Of a stretch of DNA of 64,000 nt, positions 50,266 to 59,467 are shown piece after piece; position 1 is the first letter of the stretch; each line of letters opens with the position of its first letter. The stretch is from contig JAZSRU010000128.1 of NCBI GenBank assembly GCA_045538635.1, positions 1 to 64,000 on the forward strand, given 5' to 3'. The notes under the pieces were generated by a model. The model was not told where the DNA came from. It made no database searches and worked only from the letters and a program-made list of their open reading frames with translations. This DNA is from RGIG5270 sp045538635. GTDB lineage: Bacteria; Verrucomicrobiota; Lentisphaeria; Victivallales; Victivallaceae. A program made the translations under genes and the position numbers.

Positions 50266-51522
50266 TCAGATATCCCTCAAAAGCTTGTTATCTTCAGATT
50301 TTTCCAACATATTTGCAAATGCTTTGAATTTTTCATCAACCACCACATAATCATCGATCTGCACATTCTGCATTTCATCCAATCCGGCACGATCAAGTAT
50401 CTGCCACGCTTTGATGATGGTAAATTTGTCAGTCGGCAAGCCCGGCGAAAAAACAAATTCCGCACGCTGCTCAATATCAACACGCTGCAGCAATCCGCAA
50501 TCAACCGCTTCAGCCAGCATATTGCGCACCATCACCAACGGCAGATTTATGCGTTCTGCAATTTCTGCCTCATCATAATAATCATGCTCTTTCTCAAAGT
50601 GATCAACAACCATTTTGCAAATGGCAATGATAAATTTGCGGCGGATATTTTTCGACAATTCAAGTTGTTTTCTGCCGAATTGCCCGGTATGAAAATTCTG
50701 ATGCACAAAGGCAATTTCAGCTCCGTACAGCGCAATGATCCATGACCACTGCATCCAGATCAGAAACAACGGCAATGCCGAAAAACTTCCGTAAATCGAG
50801 TTGTAACTTGAAAGTTTCAACTGGATATTGATGTACGCCATCTGCGCCAGCTGATAGAGTATCGCCGCAAATACTGCTGCAAACACCGCAGATTTCAGCT
50901 TGACTTTGGTATTCGGGATGAAAACATAGATAAACACAAACAAAAGCCACGCCATGACAAACGGCAAAAGACTGATTCCGCATTCAATGCTCCCCTGCAG
51001 AAATGTTACCGGCGCACTGTGTGTCAGGTCGGTCAGGATTTTGCGGGCAAAAATCGTCGAACTCGACATCACCACCAGCAGAATCGGAGCAATAATAATA
51101 ACTGACAGATAATCACTTATTTTACGGAAAAATGTACGCCCTCTGCGCACTGCCCATATCTGATTAAATGAATTTTCAACATAGGTCGCCAGTCGCAGAA
51201 CCGTCCAGAACAACACCAGAATACCGATACCGGCAATGATGCCGCCGTCCGCATTGCGCAATGTAGTATCCGCAAACTTGTACATCCACTCGACCACACT
51301 CTGCTGTTCTGCAAAACGCTCCGCTATCAGAGATTTCAATTTGTTATCCAGATTGAACCCCTTGGCAATACCGAACAGCAGTGCCAGAATCGGAACCACC
51401 GCAAACAATGTATAATATGTCAATGCAGTCGCCTGCAATGTGTGATCACTTTTAAAAAACTGTCTGGAACTGACAAAAACTATTTTGCCGCTTTCTGTAA
51501 AAAATTCTTTTATTTTACGCAT
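50266..51522 (-). CDS. YihY/virulence factor BrkB family membrane protein with C-terminal winged helix
   Basis: 418 residues. Six membrane segments in the first 280, with family motifs LQATALTYYTLFAVVPILALLF-like sequence, WTVLRLATYVENSFNQIWAV and YNSIYGSFSALPLFLIWMQWSW. From about 285 a soluble domain (AEIAERINLPLVMVRNMLAEA, then VDCGLLQRVDIE) looks like a winged helix, as in longer YihY relatives once named RNase BN. Function unknown. GGAGGAAAT precedes the ATG; spacing to speD is 12 bp. Confidence 0.9.
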   Translation of the reverse strand: MRKIKEFFTESGKIVFVSSRQFFKSDHTLQATALTYYTLFAVVPILALLFGIAKGFNLDNKLKSLIAERFAEQQSVVEWMYKFADTTLRNADGGIIAGIGILVLFWTVLRLATYVENSFNQIWAVRRGRTFFRKISDYLSVIIIAPILLVVMSSSTIFARKILTDLTHSAPVTFLQGSIECGISLLPFVMAWLLFVFIYVFIPNTKVKLKSAVFAAVFAAILYQLAQMAYINIQLKLSSYNSIYGSFSALPLFLIWMQWSWIIALYGAEIAFVHQNFHTGQFGRKQLELSKNIRRKFIIAICKMVVDHFEKEHDYYDEAEIAERINLPLVMVRNMLAEAVDCGLLQRVDIEQRAEFVFSPGLPTDKFTIIKAWQILDRAGLDEMQNVQIDDYVVVDEKFKAFANMLEKSEDNKLLRDI

Positions 51523-51534
51523 ATTTCCTCCTGT

Positions 51535-52359
51535 TTACTGTCTGATTGCCACCTGCATACGGTAACTGCCGCCATGCAGCAGACGGATCAAAAGCTCCGC
51601 TATCATGCGCGGTTCAAAAAATTCATTGCTGAATACATCAAGATACAATTTTTTTTCCGACGGCACAAAGCGGCCGCAGGCATTTTTTACTCCATCTTCA
51701 ATATAGAGCAGCAGTACATCTTTTTCTCCATCTGTGGACGCCTGATAACTGCTGACCGCACTGTCCACCGCAAAAAGTGCATTTTCATCAATAAAATCGA
51801 CCGCAAATCTGCGGATATCTGATGCATCAAATTCACAACCGTTAAAAATATCATACACATCTATTGAACAGGAAATTCCACCCGCAGCTGTGCTTTTGAA
51901 ACGGCGTTCCCACGATAATGCATAGCGGTTGTCCTGATCCTCAAAAACCGGAACCAGACGCTCCATGCCGTTATTATTGACAATGCCGCGGTTCATCACG
52001 CTTGAGATTATAACAGATTCAGCCTGCATCCCCTCCTGCAAAGTGCGTATGGCAATATCAAAATCAATATTTTCCCCGCAGGTAAAAATATCAACCGCCG
52101 CATAATCATGTTCCGGCCATGCATGAACTGTAAAATGTGATTCGGAAATAATAACCACACCGCTGACACCCTGCGGCTCAAAATTATGAAAATAGGATGA
52201 GATAATGTGCGCGCCCGATTTTTCAGCAGCTTCGAGGAAAATTTTCTCCAACAAAGCACCGTTGCCGATAACAAGAGGCGCACAATCATAATACTCGACC
52301 GTCATCTGACGGCCGAGAACAAAATCATGCAGTTTTACTGCTGAACATTCATTAAGCAT
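51535..52359 (-). CDS. speD: S-adenosylmethionine decarboxylase proenzyme with C-terminal extension
   Basis: 274 residues, about twice normal length. The N-terminal half is a complete prokaryotic AdoMetDC: GRQMTVEYYDCAPLVIGNG, then the self-cleavage site IISESHFTVHAWPEHDY (Glu73-Ser74, pyruvoyl formed from Ser74) and DIFTCG with catalytic Cys94. It makes the aminopropyl donor for spermidine. Residues from about 155 form an extra domain ending KKLYLDVFSNEFFEPRM that may be a degenerate SpeD copy without the ESH motif. The start lies inside the upstream gene (25-bp overlap) and is kept because the GR motif needs it. No speE nearby. Confidence 0.88.
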   Translation of the reverse strand: MLNECSAVKLHDFVLGRQMTVEYYDCAPLVIGNGALLEKIFLEAAEKSGAHIISSYFHNFEPQGVSGVVIISESHFTVHAWPEHDYAAVDIFTCGENIDFDIAIRTLQEGMQAESVIISSVMNRGIVNNNGMERLVPVFEDQDNRYALSWERRFKSTAAGGISCSIDVYDIFNGCEFDASDIRRFAVDFIDENALFAVDSAVSSYQASTDGEKDVLLLYIEDGVKNACGRFVPSEKKLYLDVFSNEFFEPRMIAELLIRLLHGGSYRMQVAIRQ

Positions 52360-53972
52360 TGAGAACTCAAATATTTATTAAACTCATTGAGCGCATTCTG
52401 CACTTTCATTTCGCGGTAACGCATGGTATAAATGTCTTTCTGACCAGCAAAGCCCTTGACATCTGCAAGATTGCGTTTCTCAACAAAAACAGTTGCAACT
52501 CCGCCGGGAACCAGCAGCAATCTGGAAATTTCACCGGGCTGCAAACCGTTGACTCCGATGCGGACAGCAATATCTTTTTCATCAATATTCTGTATATTGT
52601 TGTTCATGATCATAGATGCCATATTGAAGGGCTTGATAACGGTGAAGCGTTTATCAGCTTTGACGGCAGCGAGCATATCTGCGGGATTTTTGACAGAAAG
52701 TTTTTTGATCAGATCTTCACAAGCATCAATAGCATTCTGACGGGCCTTGCTGTCGCGGAGGTCAGCGATAACTTTAGCTTTGGCCTCATTCATCTCTGCC
52801 AATCTTTCAGCCTTGAAGCCGGCTGCATGACCTACATAAACACCTTTTTTGCCGGCAACGGCATTGGTGATGGGGACATCTTTTGCAGATGCAATGATCT
52901 CGCGGGCAAGATCTTTAGCTTCAAGAGTACCGACTTTCTCCGCATCAGCTTTAAATTCGGGAACAGCGATGACTTTCACCTTGTTTTTAGCGGCAAAAGC
53001 ATTAAAGGTCTGCCTGCAATCAGCACCTTTCATAGAAACTTCATCATAGACATCGCCGGAAAATTTCTGGGCGGTATTGAACGCAATATCCTTTATCAAT
53101 TTATCACGGAGCTGGATACGGACAGCAGACTTGGCTTTTTCATAGGGAGTGATAACATTTTCCTTGCCGGAGTTGACAGTGAAAAGATTTTTATTCTGTT
53201 CATAAAATTCTTTCATTGCTTTTTCAGTAATTTTGCTGTCAGCTTCTTTGCCGAATGAGGGCAGATTATAATCAAAGCAGGCAACAAATGCTTTGGATGA
53301 TGCGGGGATTTTGTAACGCTGACGGTTATTTTTAAAATAATTCTGCAGTTCAGCATCGGTATATTTGACAGATTTTTCAAAATCCTTGAATTTGAATTCA
53401 GCAATTCTCGCGCTGATATTGCCATTAAAAATGCGCCAGAAACTTTCCACTTCGCCGTCAGTTACAACAACTGTATTGCGAATGGATTCCTGCAGTTTGC
53501 CGCCGAGCAGACCATTGCGGACAGCTTCCTGAACTGCTTTGGATGAAATTCCGGTCTTTTCCATATTCCGGATAAATTCATTGTATTTTGCAGCATCGAA
53601 CTTGTTATCGGTGCGGAATCTGGCAAGATTTACGATAAATTCTGACACTTCCCTGTCGCTGACTGTCAGACCGCGCTGACGGGCTGCTTCAATATAAGCA
53701 TACTGTGAAAATGCCTGCTCAACAGAAAGGTCATATGACATACCGTACATGAGCGACATAAAAATATTCATATCGACCATGACCTGACGCAGGTCTGTAT
53801 AAGTAACATTTTTGCCGAAAGCTGTTCCTACTTTCTGATCGCCTGCACCGCTGCATCCGCCGAAAGTTCCGGGGGTCAGAAAACCCATGAATGAAACGAT
53901 GATGATTACGGTGAAAATTCCGAAAAGCCAACGGCTGTTTTTGCTGAAAAATCTATTGATTGTCCTGATCAT
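52335..53972 (-). CDS. PpiD/SurA-like periplasmic folding protein, apparently without a PPIase domain
   Basis: 545 residues. One N-terminal TM segment (SRWLFGIFTVIIIVSFMGFL) anchors it facing the periplasm. A SurA_N_3-like chaperone domain follows: VEQAFSQYAYIEAARQRGLT, SDREVSEFIVNLARF and SESIRNTV-type sequence, as in PpiD. No clear parvulin motif is visible in the middle, and the C-terminal region is again helical. It probably helps outer-membrane or secreted proteins fold. AAAGGA precedes the ATG. It is first in the operon with speD, yihY, tgt, the M50 protease and xseA. Confidence 0.8.
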   Translation of the reverse strand: MIRTINRFFSKNSRWLFGIFTVIIIVSFMGFLTPGTFGGCSGAGDQKVGTAFGKNVTYTDLRQVMVDMNIFMSLMYGMSYDLSVEQAFSQYAYIEAARQRGLTVSDREVSEFIVNLARFRTDNKFDAAKYNEFIRNMEKTGISSKAVQEAVRNGLLGGKLQESIRNTVVVTDGEVESFWRIFNGNISARIAEFKFKDFEKSVKYTDAELQNYFKNNRQRYKIPASSKAFVACFDYNLPSFGKEADSKITEKAMKEFYEQNKNLFTVNSGKENVITPYEKAKSAVRIQLRDKLIKDIAFNTAQKFSGDVYDEVSMKGADCRQTFNAFAAKNKVKVIAVPEFKADAEKVGTLEAKDLAREIIASAKDVPITNAVAGKKGVYVGHAAGFKAERLAEMNEAKAKVIADLRDSKARQNAIDACEDLIKKLSVKNPADMLAAVKADKRFTVIKPFNMASMIMNNNIQNIDEKDIAVRIGVNGLQPGEISRLLLVPGGVATVFVEKRNLADVKGFAGQKDIYTMRYREMKVQNALNEFNKYLSSQCLMNVQQ

Positions 53973-54011
53973 AAAAATATCCTTTTTTAAAGTTTGAAAT
54001 TTGTTTTAGAG

Positions 54012-54040
54012 AATATAATCCTGTTTTACTGTTTTTGCAA
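54012..54040 (-). promoter_or_regulatory. Promoter of the ppiD-like to xseA operon
   Basis: On the minus strand, TTGCAA (54035-54040), 17-bp spacer, TATATT (54012-54017), about 40 bp before the start codon. Confidence 0.7.
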
Positions 54041-54100
54041 AGAAAAAGTGAAAAAAATACAGTTTTTTATTATTTTTTTCTTCATATTCTGAATAAGACA

Positions 54101-56701
54101 TTATTTTTTACCACTTACCAGCTTCAATACCATCTTGCGCACAATATCCAGCGGAATTATCAAAACCGACAAACCGATACAAAGCAGCCAGCCGCGCAAA
54201 GTCAGACTTTCAACCGCAAATGTCTTGCCGCCGAATGTGACAAACAGGTACTGCAAAACAAAAATCAATGCCATTATCAACAGGAAATTAATATTTTTGC
54301 CGATTTTCGAGAAAATATTTATCTTCTCCGTTCTGGCATTGAAACCGTTGAAAGTAATCGCCATCATAAATGTCGCAAAAAGTGCAGATTTTATATATGT
54401 ATCGCTGACATCACCGAACAAACCGCGCAGAGGCTCAAAGAAAAATATCCCCAATGACACCGCCGTAATATACAATGAACACAACAATATCTCTCCTGCC
54501 ATTTTGCCGGTAATGATATGTTCATCGCGCCGGACAGGTTTTTCCCGCATATATTCAGGATGCGGCACTTCACTGCCGAAAGCTATTGCCACCAGCGTAT
54601 CCATGACCAGATTGATTATCAACAGCTGCACCACTGTCAGCAGCACATCTTCACCGAGAAAAGGTCCGATACAGCATGTAAGAACAGCCGCGACATTGAC
54701 TGTAAGCTGAAAGACCAGAAACTTACGGATATTTTTGAACATCGTTCTGCCGTAAAGAACCGCTTTTTGTATCGAAAGGAAATTATCGTCAAGAATGGTA
54801 ATATCTCCCGCCTCTTTGGCAACTTCCGTACCGCTGCCCATAGCGAAACCGACATCAGCTTTTTTCAACGCCGGAGAATCATTGACTCCGTCGCCGGTCA
54901 TTCCGACAACATAATTGAGTTCCTGCGCAATGCGCACCAGACGGCTTTTATCCGACGGCAAAGCACGGGCAACGACCCGCAAATCCGGCAGTATCTGTTT
55001 CAATTCATCATCACTTTTTGCCGCCAATTCTGCCGAAGTCATGGCAATATCTGTCGGTTTGACAAGTAAATTTGCCTCACGGGCAATAGCAACGGCAGTT
55101 TCTTTGCGGTCACCGGTGATCATCACCACCTGAATATAAGCGGAATGAACCTTGCGGATCGCCTCGACAGCCTCAGCTCTGACATTATCCCGGATAGAAA
55201 TCAGAGAAACAAAAATATAATCATCTGCTGCTGCAGATTTCTTTGCCACCGCGAGCATACGCATTGAGCGGGCAGCCTGCTCATCAATATATTTTATCAA
55301 AGCGGACTTGTCCTGCCACGATTTGACATTTCCATCAACATCCGCAAAAGCGGAACATTGTTCAATTATTTTCTCCGGCGCGCCCTTGATATAGATGATT
55401 TCATCTTCATCTTTTTTCAAAGCGACAACAGAATATTTTTTGGCAGAATCAAACGGTTCAAAAGAAACAATATCTTTTTTATCAATTTTGTCCGCCATCC
55501 CGCCGGAGAGCCAGAAATTCATCAAAGCACGATCAGTACTGTTGCCGCCGATAACCTTTCCGGCGCCGATTGATGCACTGTTATTGAGCGCAGTTCCGGC
55601 AATGACATCGAAAAGGAAACTTTCTTTCATTTCCGGAACAGAACTGATTTCCTCAAGTGTTGCAGGAACAAATGCCGTTACCGAAAGCCGCCCCTCGGTA
55701 ATCGTACCGGTTTTGTCGCTGTAAAGAAGATTCAGACTGCCGGCAGTTTCCAAGCCGTTGATTTTACGGACAAGAACATTATCCTTTGCCATTTTCAAAC
55801 TCTGCATTGACAGCAGGATTGAAGTCAGCATCGGCAATCCCTCCGGCACAGCACACACAATAATAGTAACCGCAACTGTAACAGTATTCATTATCAGGCG
55901 TATCCAACCGTAAACATCCGTCGGGGCATCGCCGCTCAAAATATGTTTCCCAAGGATACCGAATATTATCACTGCAGCACCAGCATAACCGAAAACAGAA
56001 ATATTTTTTGCAAGCATTCCAAGTTTTACCTGAAGCGGCGTTTTGCGTGTTTCCTCCTGCACCTCCAATGCAAGCTTGCCGAAAAGTGTTTTGTCCCCTA
56101 CTTCCCGAACCTGCATAACAGCCTCGCCGCCAGCAACAACTGTACCGCGGTAAATATAATAAGGATTAAGCAAATCTCTGCTATCAAACTGCGCCCCGTC
56201 CGGACAGACAATTTTTTCGGCTTCCTCGGTTTCACCGTTCAATGCGGCCTGATCGACTTTGAGTGAATTTTCAAGCAGAATGCCGTCCGCTGGAATTTTG
56301 TCCCCGGACTGCAGACAGACAACATCACCGACAACAAGTTCGCTCACATGACATTCGTGAAGTGCATTATTGCGGACGACTTTGGCAGTTTCTTTTGCCT
56401 CTTCCTGCAATTTAAGCAGCAGCGCCTTTTTCTCCTGACTGCACTCGCTCATGGAAGAAACTCCGTTGGCGATGATTATGGCAATCAGAACTCCGACAGC
56501 TTCGTACCAATGCCCCTGCCCCAGCAGAAACAATACGATTTGAATAACAAACGCCACCAGCAGAATAACGATCATCGGATCGGTAAATCCGTGTAATATC
56601 TTGTACCACAAAGGTTCAGGTGGAATATGAGTCAACTCATTTGAACCGTTTATTTCCCTGCTTTTTACTATTTCTTCATCTGTCAATCCGCCAAATTTCA
56701 T
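54101..56701 (-). CDS. P-type cation-transporting ATPase, Ca2+ (P2, PMCA-like)
   Basis: 866 residues. Motifs: actuator ALNGETEEAEK, M4 CAVPEGLPMLTS, phosphorylation site YSDKTGTITEG, nucleotide-binding MITGDRKETA and hinge VGMTGDGVNDSPALKKADVG. M6 NLVMDTLVAIAFGSE resembles the plasma-membrane Ca2+ ATPase pattern, M4 carries PEGLP, and ten membrane segments fit the family. It probably exports Ca2+ from the cytoplasm using ATP. It is the last gene of the folE-dxr-rseP-ispG operon, 7 bp after ispG, an unusual neighbour. Confidence 0.92.
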   Translation of the reverse strand: MKFGGLTDEEIVKSREINGSNELTHIPPEPLWYKILHGFTDPMIVILLVAFVIQIVLFLLGQGHWYEAVGVLIAIIIANGVSSMSECSQEKKALLLKLQEEAKETAKVVRNNALHECHVSELVVGDVVCLQSGDKIPADGILLENSLKVDQAALNGETEEAEKIVCPDGAQFDSRDLLNPYYIYRGTVVAGGEAVMQVREVGDKTLFGKLALEVQEETRKTPLQVKLGMLAKNISVFGYAGAAVIIFGILGKHILSGDAPTDVYGWIRLIMNTVTVAVTIIVCAVPEGLPMLTSILLSMQSLKMAKDNVLVRKINGLETAGSLNLLYSDKTGTITEGRLSVTAFVPATLEEISSVPEMKESFLFDVIAGTALNNSASIGAGKVIGGNSTDRALMNFWLSGGMADKIDKKDIVSFEPFDSAKKYSVVALKKDEDEIIYIKGAPEKIIEQCSAFADVDGNVKSWQDKSALIKYIDEQAARSMRMLAVAKKSAAADDYIFVSLISIRDNVRAEAVEAIRKVHSAYIQVVMITGDRKETAVAIAREANLLVKPTDIAMTSAELAAKSDDELKQILPDLRVVARALPSDKSRLVRIAQELNYVVGMTGDGVNDSPALKKADVGFAMGSGTEVAKEAGDITILDDNFLSIQKAVLYGRTMFKNIRKFLVFQLTVNVAAVLTCCIGPFLGEDVLLTVVQLLIINLVMDTLVAIAFGSEVPHPEYMREKPVRRDEHIITGKMAGEILLCSLYITAVSLGIFFFEPLRGLFGDVSDTYIKSALFATFMMAITFNGFNARTEKINIFSKIGKNINFLLIMALIFVLQYLFVTFGGKTFAVESLTLRGWLLCIGLSVLIIPLDIVRKMVLKLVSGKK

Positions 56702-56708
56702 AATATAC

Positions 56709-57800
56709 TCACTTTACACTGTCTGCAATTATTTTTTTAAACACTTCAAGTCCCTCTTTTTCTGAATAAGTTCCGAAAAGTTCCCCAAAATGGAATACGG
56801 CAATTTTGCCTCTGCCTCCGGCAATTCCCCAGTCTGCATCACGAGCCTCCCCGGGCCCATTCACAATACAGCCCATAACTGCAATTTTTTTAAACGGCAG
56901 AGAATAACCGTTTGACTTCAAGCCGTCAATATAATCTTCAATTTCCTCTGCCAGATATTTCAAATCAATCTCTGTCCTGCCGCAAGTAGGACAGCTGACA
57001 AGTTCCGGTTCTGCCGTACGCAATCCGCAGCTTTCAAGTATGGCAACAGCCGCGCGCACCTCCTCAACCGGATCTGCAGTCAGACTTACACGCAATGTAT
57101 CTCCGATTCCGGACAGCAGCAAATGTCCGATCCCAACCGCAGATTTTATGATTCCGCGCCGCAAGGTTCCGGCCTCTGTAATGCCGATATGCAGCGGATA
57201 ATCGTAGCGTTCACTGAAAACTTTGTACGCATCAAGAGTAATTGGAACCGATGAGGATTTCAAAGAAACTTTGATATTCTTAAAACCGTATTTTTCCAGC
57301 ATTTCACATTGTTTGACCACACTCATTATCAAAGCTTCAGTCATTGCTTTTTCCGGCGAGTCAAACTTTTCACAACATTGTTTCAAAAGATTTTTGTCAA
57401 CGCTGCCGGAATTTGCCCCGACGCGGATAACAGCATTGCAGTCAAGTGCTTTAAAAGCAATCTTTTTTACCATTTCTTCATTCTGGAGATTGCCGGGATT
57501 GATCCGCAATCCGTGAACTCCGCTCTCCAATGCCTGCAAAGCAATATTGCCGTCAAAATGCACATCTGCAATAACCGGTATCGGACTTGCTGCAGCAATA
57601 TCTTTCAAAACTTCAGCAGCTCTGATGTCCGGAGCAGCAAGACGGATGATCTCGCAGCCGCAATCCGCAAGTTTTCTGATTTGAGTCAGACTTGCTTCCG
57701 CATCGCGTGTATCAGTATCGCACATACTCTGAATACGGACAGGATTATTGCCGCCGAGAGCGCATGTGCCGACATTAAGAATTCTGGTCATTATTTTCAT
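56709..57800 (-). CDS. ispG: 4-hydroxy-3-methylbut-2-enyl diphosphate synthase (GcpE)
   Basis: 363 residues. Barrel motifs: NPVRIQSMCDTDTRDAEAS, RLAAPDIRAAE, PVIADVHFDGNIALQAL, LRINPGNLQ, GITEAGT and GDTLRVSLTADP. The [4Fe-4S] cluster ligands are in SCPTCGR and MGCIVNGPGEARDADWG. It performs the penultimate step of the MEP isoprenoid pathway. It overlaps rseP by 4 bp (ATGA) and shares an operon with dxr, the pathway's second enzyme. A second ATG three codons on is possible. Confidence 0.97.
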   Translation of the reverse strand: MKIMTRILNVGTCALGGNNPVRIQSMCDTDTRDAEASLTQIRKLADCGCEIIRLAAPDIRAAEVLKDIAAASPIPVIADVHFDGNIALQALESGVHGLRINPGNLQNEEMVKKIAFKALDCNAVIRVGANSGSVDKNLLKQCCEKFDSPEKAMTEALIMSVVKQCEMLEKYGFKNIKVSLKSSSVPITLDAYKVFSERYDYPLHIGITEAGTLRRGIIKSAVGIGHLLLSGIGDTLRVSLTADPVEEVRAAVAILESCGLRTAEPELVSCPTCGRTEIDLKYLAEEIEDYIDGLKSNGYSLPFKKIAVMGCIVNGPGEARDADWGIAGGRGKIAVFHFGELFGTYSEKEGLEVFKKIIADSVK

Positions 57801-59455
57801 TTAGTGACCTGTTCTGTTTTTTCAAATTTGGCGCGCCATGAATCAGGTGCCAAACGCAGAATATCAAAGAAACTGACATAAATCATCATCAGAATCAGCA
57901 GACCGATGAAAATATACGATAAAACAGAGATCACACATTTGGGCAGCGGCCGGCGGAAAATAATCTCTATCAAAGCAAAAACGATATGCCCCCCGTCAAG
58001 CACTGGCAGCGGCATCAAATTAAAAATCGCCAGCGCAAAACAAATCACCACCACAAAATAAATTCCCGTCATAATGCTTGACTGATGCACCGCATTGAAC
58101 AATGTATCAGCAATCCCGGCAGGACCGGACATATGGCGCAGCTGAATTGAACTTGTTTTTTCTGTAACTCCGATCATATTGCCGACTGTAGTCAAAAGAC
58201 CGCGCAAAGATTTGTAGCTCATATCAACGGTTGCATAAAACTGCTGCAGCGGATTGGGATGATCTTTAAGTCCGATGACCAGACCTGTTGCGAACAACCG
58301 GAACTGCTCCGGAACGAGAGTTAATTGAATTTTTTTATCTCCGCGTTTGATATCCAGAATAACTTTTTCACCTCTGTTGCTGCGGCTCAATTTTTGAAAT
58401 TTTTCAACGCTGTCGATCACATTTCCGTTCCATTTTTCAATAATATCACCGGAGCGCACACCGGCCTTGTCGGCTGGAAATAAATCCAGAACATTGCCGA
58501 CGGTGAGTGGCATCTCCTCATTATAACCGATCCCGATCAGGTAGCGTTTATTTTCTTCTGCAATTTTTATTTCAGTAGGAATAACTTCGCATTTGACGAT
58601 TTCATTGCCGCGCTTTACTACAAAATCAAGTTTACCGGCATGATGATTGATATAAGAGAAAAATTCTGAATAATCTGTAAATTTGCGTCCGTTGAGCGAA
58701 ACCAGCAGGTCCCCGCGTCTGATACCACCACGCTCTGCCTCAGAATCCTTTTCCGGATAAAGCTCAATGGGAATATGCGGTTCAAAAAACGGCCATGCGA
58801 TCTTCTCATATTTCAATTTACCGGGAGCATCCGGATTTATTGCAGGCACATAACGCACAACCGTTCTTTTGCCGCCTCGCTCGATCTCAAGCTCAACCTC
58901 TCCGACAGTAAGCAGGATATCTTTGGTAAATTCCGCCCATGTTTTACGGAACTCGCGGCCGTTCAGTTTTACGATTTTATCACCTTTGCGCAAACCGGCA
59001 GCATATTCAGGGGAACTTTCGACCACAGAAAGGACTTCGATCTCACGCATTTTCGGAGAATCCTGCGGGATACCGATCCACCAGACCAGACATCCGAGCA
59101 GCAATCCATAAAGAATATTGAAAAACGGTCCGGCAAACGCAGTTACCAGACGGTCAAAAGCTTTTGCCTGCGGCAGAACCGTTCCGTCCGCCGCCTTGAT
59201 TTCATCACTTGCAGAATCGACCTGCGGCAGTTCAACATAACCGCCGAGCGGCAGCCAGCCGATACGGTATTCTATACCATTTATCTTTTTGCCCCATATT
59301 TTTTTGAAGCCGATAGAAAAAGCATCAATATGCAGACCGCGCCATTTCGCCGCCAGAAAATGTCCAAGTTCGTGAACAAAAACACAGGAACCAAAGAAAA
59401 ATACCATAAAAATAAAGGCTCCCACCATTGACAAATACTCTCCGACAATACTCAT
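57797..59455 (-). CDS. rseP: RIP metalloprotease RseP (M50) with PDZ domains
   Basis: 552 residues, longer than the usual 450. The zinc motif is VHELGHFLAAKW (His28, Glu29, His32) in TM1, with the partner NLMPLPVLDGGHIVF near the C-terminus. Two PDZ-type domains lie between (SSPEYAAGLRKGDKIVKLNG, and RGGIRRGDLLVSLNG with ADKAGVRSGDIIEKWNG suggesting a third). It cuts anti-sigma factors and signal-peptide remnants in the membrane. AAAGGAG precedes the ATG. Order dxr-rseP-ispG is common. Confidence 0.95.
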   Translation of the reverse strand: MSIVGEYLSMVGAFIFMVFFFGSCVFVHELGHFLAAKWRGLHIDAFSIGFKKIWGKKINGIEYRIGWLPLGGYVELPQVDSASDEIKAADGTVLPQAKAFDRLVTAFAGPFFNILYGLLLGCLVWWIGIPQDSPKMREIEVLSVVESSPEYAAGLRKGDKIVKLNGREFRKTWAEFTKDILLTVGEVELEIERGGKRTVVRYVPAINPDAPGKLKYEKIAWPFFEPHIPIELYPEKDSEAERGGIRRGDLLVSLNGRKFTDYSEFFSYINHHAGKLDFVVKRGNEIVKCEVIPTEIKIAEENKRYLIGIGYNEEMPLTVGNVLDLFPADKAGVRSGDIIEKWNGNVIDSVEKFQKLSRSNRGEKVILDIKRGDKKIQLTLVPEQFRLFATGLVIGLKDHPNPLQQFYATVDMSYKSLRGLLTTVGNMIGVTEKTSSIQLRHMSGPAGIADTLFNAVHQSSIMTGIYFVVVICFALAIFNLMPLPVLDGGHIVFALIEIIFRRPLPKCVISVLSYIFIGLLILMMIYVSFFDILRLAPDSWRAKFEKTEQVTK

Positions 59456-59467
59456 ATTACTCCTTTT

